Source: Sphingomonas sp. 3P27F8 (GTDB lineage: Bacteria; Pseudomonadota; Alphaproteobacteria; Sphingomonadales; Sphingomonadaceae). From it: DNA of 64,000 bases. A program made the translations under genes and the position numbers. Below, in pieces: positions 16,288 through 24,544 of the stretch. The DNA lies in NCBI RefSeq assembly GCF_005502745.1, contig NZ_SCNL01000009.1, positions 62,001 to 126,000 on the forward strand, given 5' to 3'. Below the pieces are notes generated by a model. That model was not told the origin of the DNA. It made no database searches and worked only from the letters and a program-made list of their open reading frames with translations. Numbering within the stretch: the stretch's first letter is position 1; each line of letters starts with the position of its first letter.

Positions 16288-17718
16288 TCAGCGCGCGGCG
16301 GCCGCAGCCTGCTCGATGCCTTCGGCCATCACCTGATCGAGCATCTGTTGCATCTTTCGGATGCGCAGCTCGGCATATTTGCCGAAGTGCAGCACGCCGG
16401 TTGCCGACGCCTCCATTCCCGTCTGGACGTGCGGGAGATTGCTCATGTCCTGTTCGAACACCGCCGCGAGGCCCGCCGACATTCCGCTGTTCGGCGCCAG
16501 TTCGACCATGCTTTCGTCGACACCGATCTCGAACACCGGCGATGGCTTTGGCCGCGGCTTACCCTTGGGCACGCGCTTGAGCATGTAGATATCCATGATC
16601 GAGGTCGTGTGATCGTGCCCGTTCGGCCGCCAGCGATACGTCAGGTTCGGCATGAACCCGGCCCAGAAGCTCATATGCGGGAAAACATTGTAAAGAAGCG
16701 CATCCACCATCTCTGCGTCGGAGGCGTGGCTGTAATCGTGGCCATCCTCGGCGGAGAGCGTCTTGCGGGTGACCTCAGCCATAAAAGTCCGTGCGGTTTC
16801 ACCGTCCGGCACCTTCATCTCCCCCGGCTTGGCGCCGGCCCCAGCCGCCGATCGCGAGCCCACGCCCAGCAGCGCTTCGACAATCTCGTCCTCGCTGTAA
16901 TCGCGCTGGTTGAACGGGCTGGGCACCATCTGCGCGGAGAATTGCCGCGTCACATAGTCCGACAGGATATCGTACTGGCTATTCACGTCTGCCAGATAGG
17001 GCAGAAGCTGCGGATGCGTGGTGATCGCGTGGTGGCTTTCCATGAACGCCTCAGCCGCCGTTTTCCAGTTACACGGCACGATCTTCTGCACGTGGAAATG
17101 GATGTAGCGATCCTCGTTCTCGTACCGTGCGAAATGCTCCTTGATCGGCCCGAGCACCTCGTCCAGCGGAACGGCGTTGCGATCCATGTTGATGAACACG
17201 AAACCCGCCCAGGTGCCGACGAGCGCCTCAGGCAAGGATACGTCCGTGCCCTCCCATTGCGGGAAATCCCACGAGATCGGATTGTCCTTGAAACTGCCGT
17301 CAGTGTTCCAGGCGATGCCGTGATAAGGGCAGCGGAACTCGTTCTTGCAGCCGCCCAGGGTCGCCAGTTTGCGTCCGCGATGCAGGCACGAATTGTGAAA
17401 GGCACGGATCGCGCCATCCTGCTGTCGCACGACCAGCAGCGATTTCCCGGCGATTTCGTACACGAGTGTGTCGCCGGGGTTGGGGATCTCCTCCTCGCGG
17501 CATGCCATCTGCCAGATGCGCGGCCACAGGTATTTTTCCTCCAGCCGGGCGAAAGCGGGGTCGATATAGCGATCAACCGGGATAGCGTCGGTGCCAATAT
17601 CGGGAACCGGGCCTTCGCGGAGATGCTCCGGAATAGGGCGCGTATCCCGCTCGAGGATTTCCTCGTAGGTTTCAGCCGGGTGACGGTCTGGGCGGAATTC
17701 TTTGGCCTGGACGTTCAT
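16288..17718 (-). CDS. Rieske non-haem iron oxygenase, alpha subunit (A)
   Basis: A 476-residue ring-hydroxylating oxygenase large subunit. The Rieske cluster ligands are C111-x-H113 and C130-x2-H133 (SCLHRG, RCPYHG). The mononuclear iron site is in NWKTAAEAFMESHHAITTH: H230 and H235, with E227 at the position of the bridging Asp205 of naphthalene dioxygenase, so the bridging residue is Glu. No beta subunit gene is nearby, so it is probably a homo-oligomer. Electrons would come from the ferredoxins at 9950 or 24120. A stem-loop lies just upstream of its start codon. Confidence 0.93.
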   Translation of the reverse strand: MNVQAKEFRPDRHPAETYEEILERDTRPIPEHLREGPVPDIGTDAIPVDRYIDPAFARLEEKYLWPRIWQMACREEEIPNPGDTLVYEIAGKSLLVVRQQDGAIRAFHNSCLHRGRKLATLGGCKNEFRCPYHGIAWNTDGSFKDNPISWDFPQWEGTDVSLPEALVGTWAGFVFINMDRNAVPLDEVLGPIKEHFARYENEDRYIHFHVQKIVPCNWKTAAEAFMESHHAITTHPQLLPYLADVNSQYDILSDYVTRQFSAQMVPSPFNQRDYSEDEIVEALLGVGSRSAAGAGAKPGEMKVPDGETARTFMAEVTRKTLSAEDGHDYSHASDAEMVDALLYNVFPHMSFWAGFMPNLTYRWRPNGHDHTTSIMDIYMLKRVPKGKPRPKPSPVFEIGVDESMVELAPNSGMSAGLAAVFEQDMSNLPHVQTGMEASATGVLHFGKYAELRIRKMQQMLDQVMAEGIEQAAAAAR

Positions 17719-17728
17719 GGATCACCTC

Positions 17729-17744
17729 TGACGCTTTTGCGTCA
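17729..17744 (-). promoter_or_regulatory. stem-loop in the 5' leader of Rieske oxygenase A
   Basis: TGACGC-TTTT-GCGTCA is a perfect 6-bp stem with a 4-nt loop. In the minus-strand transcript it ends 11 nt before the ATG at 17718. It might hide or protect the start region, or be a protein-binding palindrome. No function is known. Confidence 0.4.
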
Positions 17745-17789
17745 TCCTCTCTCGCTAGAAACTAACACAATCTGCAATCTTGCCAAGTC

Positions 17790-18107
17790 TTATCGACCCT
17801 CCGGCACCCACGAGGCGCGCCCGCCGAGCACTACCGTCTCGCGCTCTATCGCAGCGCCGAGCGCGGTGGCCATTTCCGCGAAGTGCGCATGACTTCGCAA
17901 AGCGGCCAGGCCACGCTGGTATGATTCGAGATCCGGCAGCCGCCAAACGTCGATAGCGGTGTGGAGGCGCCCGGTGATCTGCTCGATCGCCGCGACCAGG
18001 TGCCACCCCTCCGCCTCGACGATCGCGACCAACTCGATCATCGTCGCGCGAAACCGCGTGAGATCGGCCGGCCGCAGTTCGAGGGTGGATTGCATGTAGA
18101 TCGTCAT
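17790..18107 (-). CDS. NIPSNAP-like small protein
   Basis: A 105-residue protein with the ferredoxin-like alpha-beta pattern of the NIPSNAP/dimeric alpha-beta barrel group: MTIYMQSTLELRPADLTRF, then helix, HTAIDVWRLPDLESYQRGL and a C-terminal RETVVLGGRASWV. Such small proteins occur in aromatic and terpenoid clusters as monooxygenase-like or isomerase-like accessories. Its ATG overlaps... the stop of the oxidoreductase gene upstream (18104-18107), so they are coupled. Specific role unknown. Confidence 0.7.
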   Translation of the reverse strand: MTIYMQSTLELRPADLTRFRATMIELVAIVEAEGWHLVAAIEQITGRLHTAIDVWRLPDLESYQRGLAALRSHAHFAEMATALGAAIERETVVLGGRASWVPEGR

Positions 18108-19120
18108 TGCCCCTCCCCGGTGAGCCTGAGCAATTGCTTGCCGACGTTCGCGCCCGAGAACAGGCGCATCAGCGTGCGCGGCGCGTTCTCGAACCCTTCC
18201 TGAATATCCTGGCGCGCGATCAGTCGGCCATCGGTCAGCCAGTTTGACAGGCGCTTGCGGGCGACGGGAAACTCCGCCTCGTAGTCATTGAGAAGGATGC
18301 CCTGCATCGTCGCACGCTTGAACACGAGATTGAAGTAGTTCGCCGGCCCGACCGGCATCCCGCCGGTCTTGGAGCGCGATATCCCGCCGCAGATCACAAC
18401 GCGCGCGTGGAGTGCCAGATGGGCGAGGATATCATTCAGGATTATGCCGCCGACATTGTCCCAGACGATATCCGCGCCATCGGGCGCCAGCCGTGCCAGC
18501 TCAGCACCGATATCCTGAGATTTATAGTCGATCGCCGCGTCGGCACCGAGTTCACCGGTCAGCAACGCGCATTTCTCTGCTCCGCCAGCGATGCCGATCA
18601 CGCGGCAGCCAGCGATCTTCGCCAGTTGGACCACGATCGCACCGACGCCGCCGGCCGCGCCCGTCACCACCACGGTGTCGCCGGGGAACGGACGCCCGAC
18701 ATGCTTCATGCCGAAATAGGCGGTGAGCCCGACCACGCCGAGCACGTCAAGCTGCGCGGAGGGATGGGCCTCGCCTTCCAGAGACTGGAGTTGATCGCCG
18801 GGCAAGGTGGCATATTCCTGCCAACCGAACGGACCCAGCACCTTCTCGCCAACCTTCAGATGCGGCGTCCGGCTTTCCAGAACGGTGCCGATGCCCGATC
18901 CCCGCATCATGTCGCCGATCTCGGTGCGGGCGACATAGCCGCCGATATTCTCCATCCAGCCTTTCATCGCGGGCTCGAACGCCAGCATATCCACCTGAAC
19001 GAGAACCTCGCCCTCGCCCGGCGACCGAACCTCGCTCTCCGCAAGTGCAAAGTCACTTTCGTTCACATCGCGCCCGGCAGGCCGCCCGGCGATCGTCCAG
19101 CGGCGATTGATTCGGCTCAT
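18104..19120 (-). CDS. NADP-dependent MDR oxidoreductase (CurA-like), second copy
   Basis: A 338-residue zinc-free MDR enzyme, paralogous to the one at 8941-9945. It shares FEPAMKGWMENIGGYV, VTGAAGGVGAIVVQLAKI and YFNLVFKRATMQGIL. Predicted to reduce an activated double bond with NADPH. The start at 19120 (MSRINRRWTIAGRP) is backed by AGGAGAG; an open frame continues upstream to 19204. The stop overlaps the NIPSNAP-like gene start. It is divergent from the TIM-barrel gene at 19199, 78 bp apart. Confidence 0.9.
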   Translation of the reverse strand: MSRINRRWTIAGRPAGRDVNESDFALAESEVRSPGEGEVLVQVDMLAFEPAMKGWMENIGGYVARTEIGDMMRGSGIGTVLESRTPHLKVGEKVLGPFGWQEYATLPGDQLQSLEGEAHPSAQLDVLGVVGLTAYFGMKHVGRPFPGDTVVVTGAAGGVGAIVVQLAKIAGCRVIGIAGGAEKCALLTGELGADAAIDYKSQDIGAELARLAPDGADIVWDNVGGIILNDILAHLALHARVVICGGISRSKTGGMPVGPANYFNLVFKRATMQGILLNDYEAEFPVARKRLSNWLTDGRLIARQDIQEGFENAPRTLMRLFSGANVGKQLLRLTGEGQ

Positions 19121-19198
19121 GCTCTCTCCTTTTGCCAACCTAATGCCGTGATTTGCGGAAAAGATCGACAACTTTAACACGCGCGGCATAATAAGCGG

Positions 19199-19984
19199 AT
19201 GCAACTGCTATCGCTCGCCGCCGGCGTCCTGCCAGAACACATGCCGCAAACCACCGCCCGCGCGGCCGCGGCGGCCGGTTATGATGCGACGGGCGTGTGG
19301 GTCGATCTGGCGAGCTGGACAGATGGGACGACCCGCGAGTTGAAGGCGGTGCTGGCCGATCACGCGCTTCTCGCGCTCGATGTGGAGGTCGTCTGGCTGA
19401 TGCCCGGTCCACCCGAAGACAACCATCGTCGCATCGTCGATATCGGGCGAGAGATCGGCGCCGCGAATGTGCTGTGCGTCAGTTCCGATCCGGACGATGG
19501 CGCGACCGCGGCAAAGCTGGCGGCTTTGTGTGAGCATGCCGCCGGCGACATTCGAATTTCCTTGGAGTTCGCGCTGTTCACCGAGGTGAAGTCCATCGCG
19601 CAGGCAAGTGCGATCCTGCGCGCGGTTGGCGATCCCGCAATTGCGATGCTAATCGACCCGCTGCATCTTGCGCGCTCGGGCGGCACACCTTCCGATGTCG
19701 CGGCGTTACCCGCGAAATGGCTGCCTTACGCGCAATTCTGCGATGCCGGGCCGCTGACCTTCGACACTGACGATCGCACCGCGATCATCGAGGAGGCGGT
19801 CGACCGGCGGTTGCTGCCCGGTGAGGGCATATTGCCGCTTCGAGAACTTGCTTCGGCGATGCCGCCGGCACTGCCGCTGAGCATCGAGCTTCGATCGAAA
19901 GCCTTGCGCGATGCCTATCCCGATGCCGAGGATCGGGCACGGGCCGTACTGGCGGCGACCACCCGCTTTTTCGATACTAACTGA
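19199..19984 (+). CDS. sugar phosphate isomerase/epimerase-like TIM-barrel protein
   Basis: A 261-residue protein of the AP-endonuclease-2 / xylose-isomerase-like TIM barrel group. Metal- and substrate-binding positions can be recognised in LEFALFTEVKS (Glu), LIDPLHLARSGG (Asp/His), QFCDAGP (Asp) and PLSIELRS (Glu). In catabolic clusters this fold often serves as an isomerase, hydrolase or ring-cleaving enzyme on a polar intermediate. It is followed after 13 bp by an SDR gene on the same strand. Confidence 0.83.
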   Translation: MQLLSLAAGVLPEHMPQTTARAAAAAGYDATGVWVDLASWTDGTTRELKAVLADHALLALDVEVVWLMPGPPEDNHRRIVDIGREIGAANVLCVSSDPDDGATAAKLAALCEHAAGDIRISLEFALFTEVKSIAQASAILRAVGDPAIAMLIDPLHLARSGGTPSDVAALPAKWLPYAQFCDAGPLTFDTDDRTAIIEEAVDRRLLPGEGILPLRELASAMPPALPLSIELRSKALRDAYPDAEDRARAVLAATTRFFDTN

Positions 19985-19997
19985 GGGAATAGCGATC

Positions 19998-20786
19998 ATG
20001 GATCTTGGCTTGAGAGGAAAGCGCGCGCTGGTTGCCGGATCGAGCGCCGGCATGGGGTTTGAGGCGGCGCGCGCCCTTGCGGCCGAGGGCGCAACGCTCG
20101 TCATGTCGGCGCGCGGCGAGGAGCGATTGCACGACGCGGCGCGACGACTGGCCGCCGATACCGGCGCCACCATCAACGCGGTGGTCGCCGATCATGGCTC
20201 ACCGGAAGGCCGCGCGCGATTGCGCGAGGCCTGTCCCACGCCCGACATATTGATCGTCACCTGCTCGCCGCCCCGTATGACCGACGGATTCGATGACGTC
20301 GAAGCGGAAGAGTGGATGGAAACGCTGGAAACCACCCTCGTCGGCCCGATCGAGCTAATTCGCATGATGCTCGGCGGCATGGTGGGCAGACGCTTTGGCC
20401 GGATCGTCAATATCGGAACCGGCGCGGCCAAGAACCCGCACGTCATGCGCTTGCTGTCAGGGCCTGCCCGCGCTGCGCTCGCCAATTACTCGGTGGCGAT
20501 CTCGAAGCGGCTCATACGTGACAACGTGACCATCAACAGCATTCTGCCAGGCATGTTCGACACGCCCGGCTCACGCACCACCTTCGAAGCGCGCGCGGCA
20601 AAAAACGGCACAAGCTACGATGAGGAGGTGCGGCGCTTCATCGACTCGATCGGTATCCCGGCAGGGCGCTTCGGCGATCCCGCCGACATCGGAGGGTTCT
20701 GCGCGATGCTGTGCGGGCGTTACGGCAGCTTCATCACCGGGCAGAGCATCGTCATCGACGGCGGGCTGACGAACAGCGTCTTCTGA
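19998..20786 (+). CDS. SDR-family protein without the YxxxK motif
   Basis: A 262-residue SDR fold starting MDLGLRGKRALVAGSSAGMG, with VTCSPP where NNAG is usual and SIVIDGGLTNSVF at the end. The catalytic positions are replaced: Thr141 for Ser, Ser154 for Tyr and Arg158 for Lys (LLSGPAR). The fold and cofactor loop are kept, so it may bind a nucleotide and perform a non-redox or unusual reaction. It is related to the SDR at 10317-11072 (shared MDLGL start). Co-transcribed with the TIM-barrel gene. Confidence 0.85.
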   Translation: MDLGLRGKRALVAGSSAGMGFEAARALAAEGATLVMSARGEERLHDAARRLAADTGATINAVVADHGSPEGRARLREACPTPDILIVTCSPPRMTDGFDDVEAEEWMETLETTLVGPIELIRMMLGGMVGRRFGRIVNIGTGAAKNPHVMRLLSGPARAALANYSVAISKRLIRDNVTINSILPGMFDTPGSRTTFEARAAKNGTSYDEEVRRFIDSIGIPAGRFGDPADIGGFCAMLCGRYGSFITGQSIVIDGGLTNSVF

Positions 20787-20792
20787 CGCGAG

Positions 20793-22070
20793 CTACTCCG
20801 CTGCTTCCTGCAACGGCAAACCGTCAAGCCGTGGATCGTTCGGCACGATCCAGTCGGGGCCGATCACGGGCGAGACGCGCAACTCCGCGGGGATCCGCTC
20901 GGCCCCGATCATCGCGTCGGCCTGCTGATGCCAGTGATAGATCCGCGCTTCCTGATAGCTGAGCGGGACGCCTTCGAAGCCATAGCTTTCCTGGCTTTTC
21001 TGGATCCACTTGCCGAATTCCGTATCCTCCTCCAGCACGCTGTTGAGATAGGTGATCGTGGCGTCCCAGAAGGCCGGGCGCGGCCCTTCACCCCAATCAG
21101 GCCCGAACCACCAGACTTCCATCTTGGATCGGGTCGGCCCGTTCGGCCAGAAATTCAGCACGAAATACCCGGTTGGTCCCAGCGGAGAGACCCAGTTCGG
21201 GAAGAGGTTGTAGGATTGCGTGCAGGTGCGACCGATCTCGCCCACGCCATCGATCTCAGGTCGCGGGCAATCGCCGACATTGGCGGCGCGATAATTCTCA
21301 CCTTCCTTCTTTTCCCAGCCGGGCGCGATCATACGGCCATGGCCATGGGGATAGAGGCTGTTCACGTTCCGGCGATGATCCAGCCCGAGGGCAACCGTGG
21401 AGGGATGGATATTGGGGACATGGTAGACCTCCATGTTCGCCTCCATCGCGATCTTCCAGTTGCAGTCGAGATCCCAGACGTAATGATCCACCAGCCGGGT
21501 CGCGTCGAAACGGAATTCCGCCCACTCATCCGAGATCGGCCCAAGCCATTCGGCAAGCGACGGCGCATCCGCGCTGAAATTGACGAAGATCAGCTTGCCA
21601 TATCGCTCGCACCGCACCTGGCGCAGCGAACGACAGGAAAAATCGAGATCAACGAAATCCTCCGGATCGCGGACGGATACGAGCTTTCCCTCGTCATCAT
21701 AGACCCATCCGTGGTATTTGCAGGTGAGCCGCGCGCGCCGCCCGCTCTCCTGCGTGACTACCGGCGCGCCGCGGTGACTGCACGTATTGTAAAAAGCGTT
21801 GACCTCTCCCGAACGCGCATGGACCAGAACGATCGGCTGGCCCGCGGCTTCCCACAGCTTGAAACAGCCGTGCTGCGGAATCTCGTCCATATGACCGGCA
21901 AACAGCCAACTTTTCCGCCAGAGCTGATCGCGCTCAAGCTCGGCGAAACGCGGATCAGTGTAACGACCGCCCGGCACGTCGGGCAGCCTCGGAAACGTCG
22001 GCGGCGGTGCCGCGCGCGCCGCTTCATATTCCATCAGCGCCCGCAACTGATCGACCGTCGCCTGATCCAT
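20793..22070 (-). CDS. Rieske non-haem iron oxygenase, alpha subunit (B)
   Basis: A 425-residue alpha subunit. Rieske ligands are C97-x-H99 and C117-x2-H120 (NTCSHRG, CKYHGWVYD). The iron site NWKIAMEANMEVYHVPNIH gives H217 and H222, and E214 at the usual bridging Asp position, so this enzyme also has Glu as the bridge. It ends 6 bp from the convergent SDR stop. It lies 14 bp after Rieske gene C and probably shares its transcript, which suggests sequential or alternative hydroxylations of one substrate. Confidence 0.93.
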   Translation of the reverse strand: MDQATVDQLRALMEYEAARAAPPPTFPRLPDVPGGRYTDPRFAELERDQLWRKSWLFAGHMDEIPQHGCFKLWEAAGQPIVLVHARSGEVNAFYNTCSHRGAPVVTQESGRRARLTCKYHGWVYDDEGKLVSVRDPEDFVDLDFSCRSLRQVRCERYGKLIFVNFSADAPSLAEWLGPISDEWAEFRFDATRLVDHYVWDLDCNWKIAMEANMEVYHVPNIHPSTVALGLDHRRNVNSLYPHGHGRMIAPGWEKKEGENYRAANVGDCPRPEIDGVGEIGRTCTQSYNLFPNWVSPLGPTGYFVLNFWPNGPTRSKMEVWWFGPDWGEGPRPAFWDATITYLNSVLEEDTEFGKWIQKSQESYGFEGVPLSYQEARIYHWHQQADAMIGAERIPAELRVSPVIGPDWIVPNDPRLDGLPLQEAAE

Positions 22071-22084
22071 CGCTTCACTCCCGC

Positions 22085-23296
22085 CTATTCGGCCGCCTGC
22101 AATTGCGGCCCGGTGAACAGGCCGGCGAGGTCATCGTCATCCGCCGCAATGATGCGATCGGTCCATTTGTGGAAGGCTTGCGCGCCGCCCTCGTTACGGC
22201 CGAAAAGCACCTTGTCGAGCGTGCCGTGATCCAGCGCGCGCTGCTGGCGCAGGCCAGTCGCGTAATCCTCATCCTTCACGACCGTTTCAAGGAAGGCGAA
22301 TTGAGCGTGCGCGGCCTCCTCCTGCTCTTCCGTCGGGCGGCGCTCCATCAGATACATCTGACGCGTCCAGGACTCGCCGACCTCATCGCCGGGCAGAAGC
22401 TGCGAGATCATCACGCCGCGCCCGCCGCCGTTGAAACTGGCGATCGAGATACACGGGAAGATCGTCCACACCCCGTTGAGCACGAGATCGTCGGACCATT
22501 GTTCCTCGGGAAGATCGGCAAGCTCGCGCGCCGCACGGTCGGGCGCGACGAGTCGCTGATGCGGGCCCCAGGCGTGATAATGCGCGCGGTTGCCGAGCAT
22601 GTTGTTCGCGTTCAGCGTGTCTTTGTGGAGCACCGGCAGGTGATAGAAATCGAGATAGCCGTCATAGGCAATCTTCCAGTTCGGCCCGCGCAGCACGCGG
22701 CTGGAAAAGAAGAACCAGTCCTTGAAGTTGAACGCCTCCAGCAGCGCATCATAGCCGGACAGAAAATCGTCAATATCCAGCTGCAGCTTCGGATCGACGC
22801 TGCCGAAAATCAGCCCCGCGCGCTCGGCCACGGGCAGCGCAGTGAGGCCAAGGCACGATTTATCAACCTTGCCGAAATCGCTCGCCGCCGCGACCGCGAT
22901 CAGCTCGCCCTGCTGCCCGAAGGTCCAGCCATGGTAGGGGCAGACGAAGCGTTTTGCGTTGCCGGTCGGATCGACCGCGACATTCGTGCCCCGGTGAGTG
23001 CAACTGTTGATGAACAGCCGAACCACCCCATCCTGTCCGCGTACCAGCAGCAGCGGGATCCCCGCGACTTCCATCGTCTTGAAGTCGTTCGGACTTGGGA
23101 TCTCGCATGAAGGCGCAAGCATCAGCGGCAGGCGCTTGAAGATGCGGTCGACCTCCAGCTTGAAGCGGCCGGGGTCTGTATAATTTTTCGCCGGCACCTC
23201 AAGCACGTCGTCAACGAGTTCGAACGTATTCTCACGCGCGTGTTTGACGCTGTGGCGCATCATTGCCGCGATCTCGGCATTCGCCATGGCTTTCAT
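22085..23296 (-). CDS. Rieske non-haem iron oxygenase, alpha subunit (C)
   Basis: A 403-residue alpha subunit. Rieske ligands are C99-x-H101 and C119-x2-H122 (NSCTHRG, CPYHGWTF). The iron site NWKIAYDGYLDFYHLPVLH gives H219 and H224 with the canonical bridging D216, unlike oxygenases A and B. GGAGAGGG precedes the ATG at 23296; an in-frame ATG at 23287 is an alternative. It heads the C-B pair and is 62 bp from the SDR gene upstream. Confidence 0.93.
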   Translation of the reverse strand: MKAMANAEIAAMMRHSVKHARENTFELVDDVLEVPAKNYTDPGRFKLEVDRIFKRLPLMLAPSCEIPSPNDFKTMEVAGIPLLLVRGQDGVVRLFINSCTHRGTNVAVDPTGNAKRFVCPYHGWTFGQQGELIAVAAASDFGKVDKSCLGLTALPVAERAGLIFGSVDPKLQLDIDDFLSGYDALLEAFNFKDWFFFSSRVLRGPNWKIAYDGYLDFYHLPVLHKDTLNANNMLGNRAHYHAWGPHQRLVAPDRAARELADLPEEQWSDDLVLNGVWTIFPCISIASFNGGGRGVMISQLLPGDEVGESWTRQMYLMERRPTEEQEEAAHAQFAFLETVVKDEDYATGLRQQRALDHGTLDKVLFGRNEGGAQAFHKWTDRIIAADDDDLAGLFTGPQLQAAE

Positions 23297-23358
23297 CGGG
23301 CGGCCCTCTCCTGCAAATGTAGCAAGTGTTATACCTTCTTCGTCGACGTCGCGTCAAT

Positions 23359-24108
23359 TCAGATCGTGGCGCCGCCGTCCACCACCATCGCCGCGCCGGT
23401 GACAAACTTCGACCGCGCGGAGGCGAGATAGAGCACCATCTCGGCGATATCGTCCGGCTCGCCGATGTGCCCGATCGGATGGACGGCGACGAAGCCCTCC
23501 ATCAATTCCCGCGGATTCGGAACCTGCGCCATGACCTTGTCGAGCATCGCGGTCCGGATGACGCCCGGGTGGACCGAATTGACGCGAATGCCCGTGCCCG
23601 TGGTCGCGCAGTGCATCGCGATCGATTTTGTCATCAGCGTCACGCCGGCCTTCGCCGCATTGTATGCGACCAGGTTCGCCGACGCCTGAAGACCCGCTAT
23701 CGACGCGATATTGACGATCGACCCCCCGCCCGACCGCGTCATCAGCGGTATCGCGAGCTTGCAGCCGATGAATGTGCCGACCAGGTCAACATCGAGCGTG
23801 CGGCGGAACCCGGCTAGATCCATTTCCTCGACCGATCCCATCAGCGTGATACCGGCATTGTTCACCAATATGTCGAGCCTGCCCTGAGATCGCTCCACGG
23901 CGTCGATGGCAGCCGTCCAGTCGGCCTCACTGGTTACGTCATGGCGAACGAACGTCCCGCCAATCGCGCCCGCCACCGCCTCGCCGGTCGAGACCTCGAT
24001 ATCGGTCACGACCACGCTCGCGCCCGCCTCAGCGAGCTTGCGCGCCGCTGCTTCGCCCAGTCCCGCCGCCGCGCCGGTGACCAGTGCGACCTTGCCCTGC
24101 AACTCCAT
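23359..24108 (-). CDS. SDR-family oxidoreductase (3-oxoacyl reductase / diol dehydrogenase-like)
   Basis: A 249-residue textbook classical SDR: VTGAAAGLGEAAARKL, NNAG, NIASIAG with the catalytic Ser, YNAAK, and a C-terminal GAAMVVDGGATI. It would oxidise or reduce a secondary alcohol/ketone; beside Rieske genes a cis-diol or 3-hydroxysteroid-type role is plausible but unproven. It lies 11 bp after the Rieske ferredoxin gene on the same strand and upstream of oxygenases C and B, consistent with a ferredoxin-SDR-oxygenase-oxygenase operon. Confidence 0.92.
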   Translation of the reverse strand: MELQGKVALVTGAAAGLGEAAARKLAEAGASVVVTDIEVSTGEAVAGAIGGTFVRHDVTSEADWTAAIDAVERSQGRLDILVNNAGITLMGSVEEMDLAGFRRTLDVDLVGTFIGCKLAIPLMTRSGGGSIVNIASIAGLQASANLVAYNAAKAGVTLMTKSIAMHCATTGTGIRVNSVHPGVIRTAMLDKVMAQVPNPRELMEGFVAVHPIGHIGEPDDIAEMVLYLASARSKFVTGAAMVVDGGATI

Positions 24109-24119
24109 GTTTCACTCCC

Positions 24120-24434
24120 CTATCGCGCGACTGGCTGTTCGTCGGGTCCCGGCGCGTCATCCGGCACCGAGACGGTGATCCACCCATCCATTTCTTTCAC
24201 CGGGAACGTGCGCAGCGGTCGATAAAGGCTGCCGATGCACTTGCCGGTGACGGTGTCGAACCGCGCGCCGTGCGCCGGGCACATCAGCACCCCGCGACGC
24301 ACGCGCCCGCCTGGCGCGAACGCGGCCGCCGCATGCGTGCAGCGGTTGATCGTGGCGCGTACGGTTCCCTCGCTGCGCACAAGCAGCACGGGCCAGCCAC
24401 CAATCACCACCGCCTCGATCCCACCTTCGCGCAA
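24120..24434 (-). CDS. Rieske-type [2Fe-2S] ferredoxin, non-ATG start
   Basis: About 104 residues forming a bare Rieske domain: RCTHAAAAF and MCPAHGARFD supply C-x-H and C-x2-H, with VTGKCIGS... and a typical GWITVSV last strand. It likely feeds electrons to oxygenases A, B or C. No ATG exists in the frame. The interval given uses TTG at 24434, with GGAAAG 7 nt before it. A CTG at 24455, 9 nt after a strong GGGGAGAGGG, gives 7 more residues and could be the true start. No reductase gene is adjacent. Confidence 0.83.
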   Translation of the reverse strand: MREGGIEAVVIGGWPVLLVRSEGTVRATINRCTHAAAAFAPGGRVRRGVLMCPAHGARFDTVTGKCIGSLYRPLRTFPVKEMDGWITVSVPDDAPGPDEQPVAR

Positions 24435-24544
24435 GGCGGCACTTTCCAGCGCCAGATTGATTGCCCTCTCCCCGAATCGATTGCGCGTGTCAGTATTGAC
24501 CGGACCCTCCCCCTCTGCAAGCCTTGGAGGTGAGGAGAGAATGG

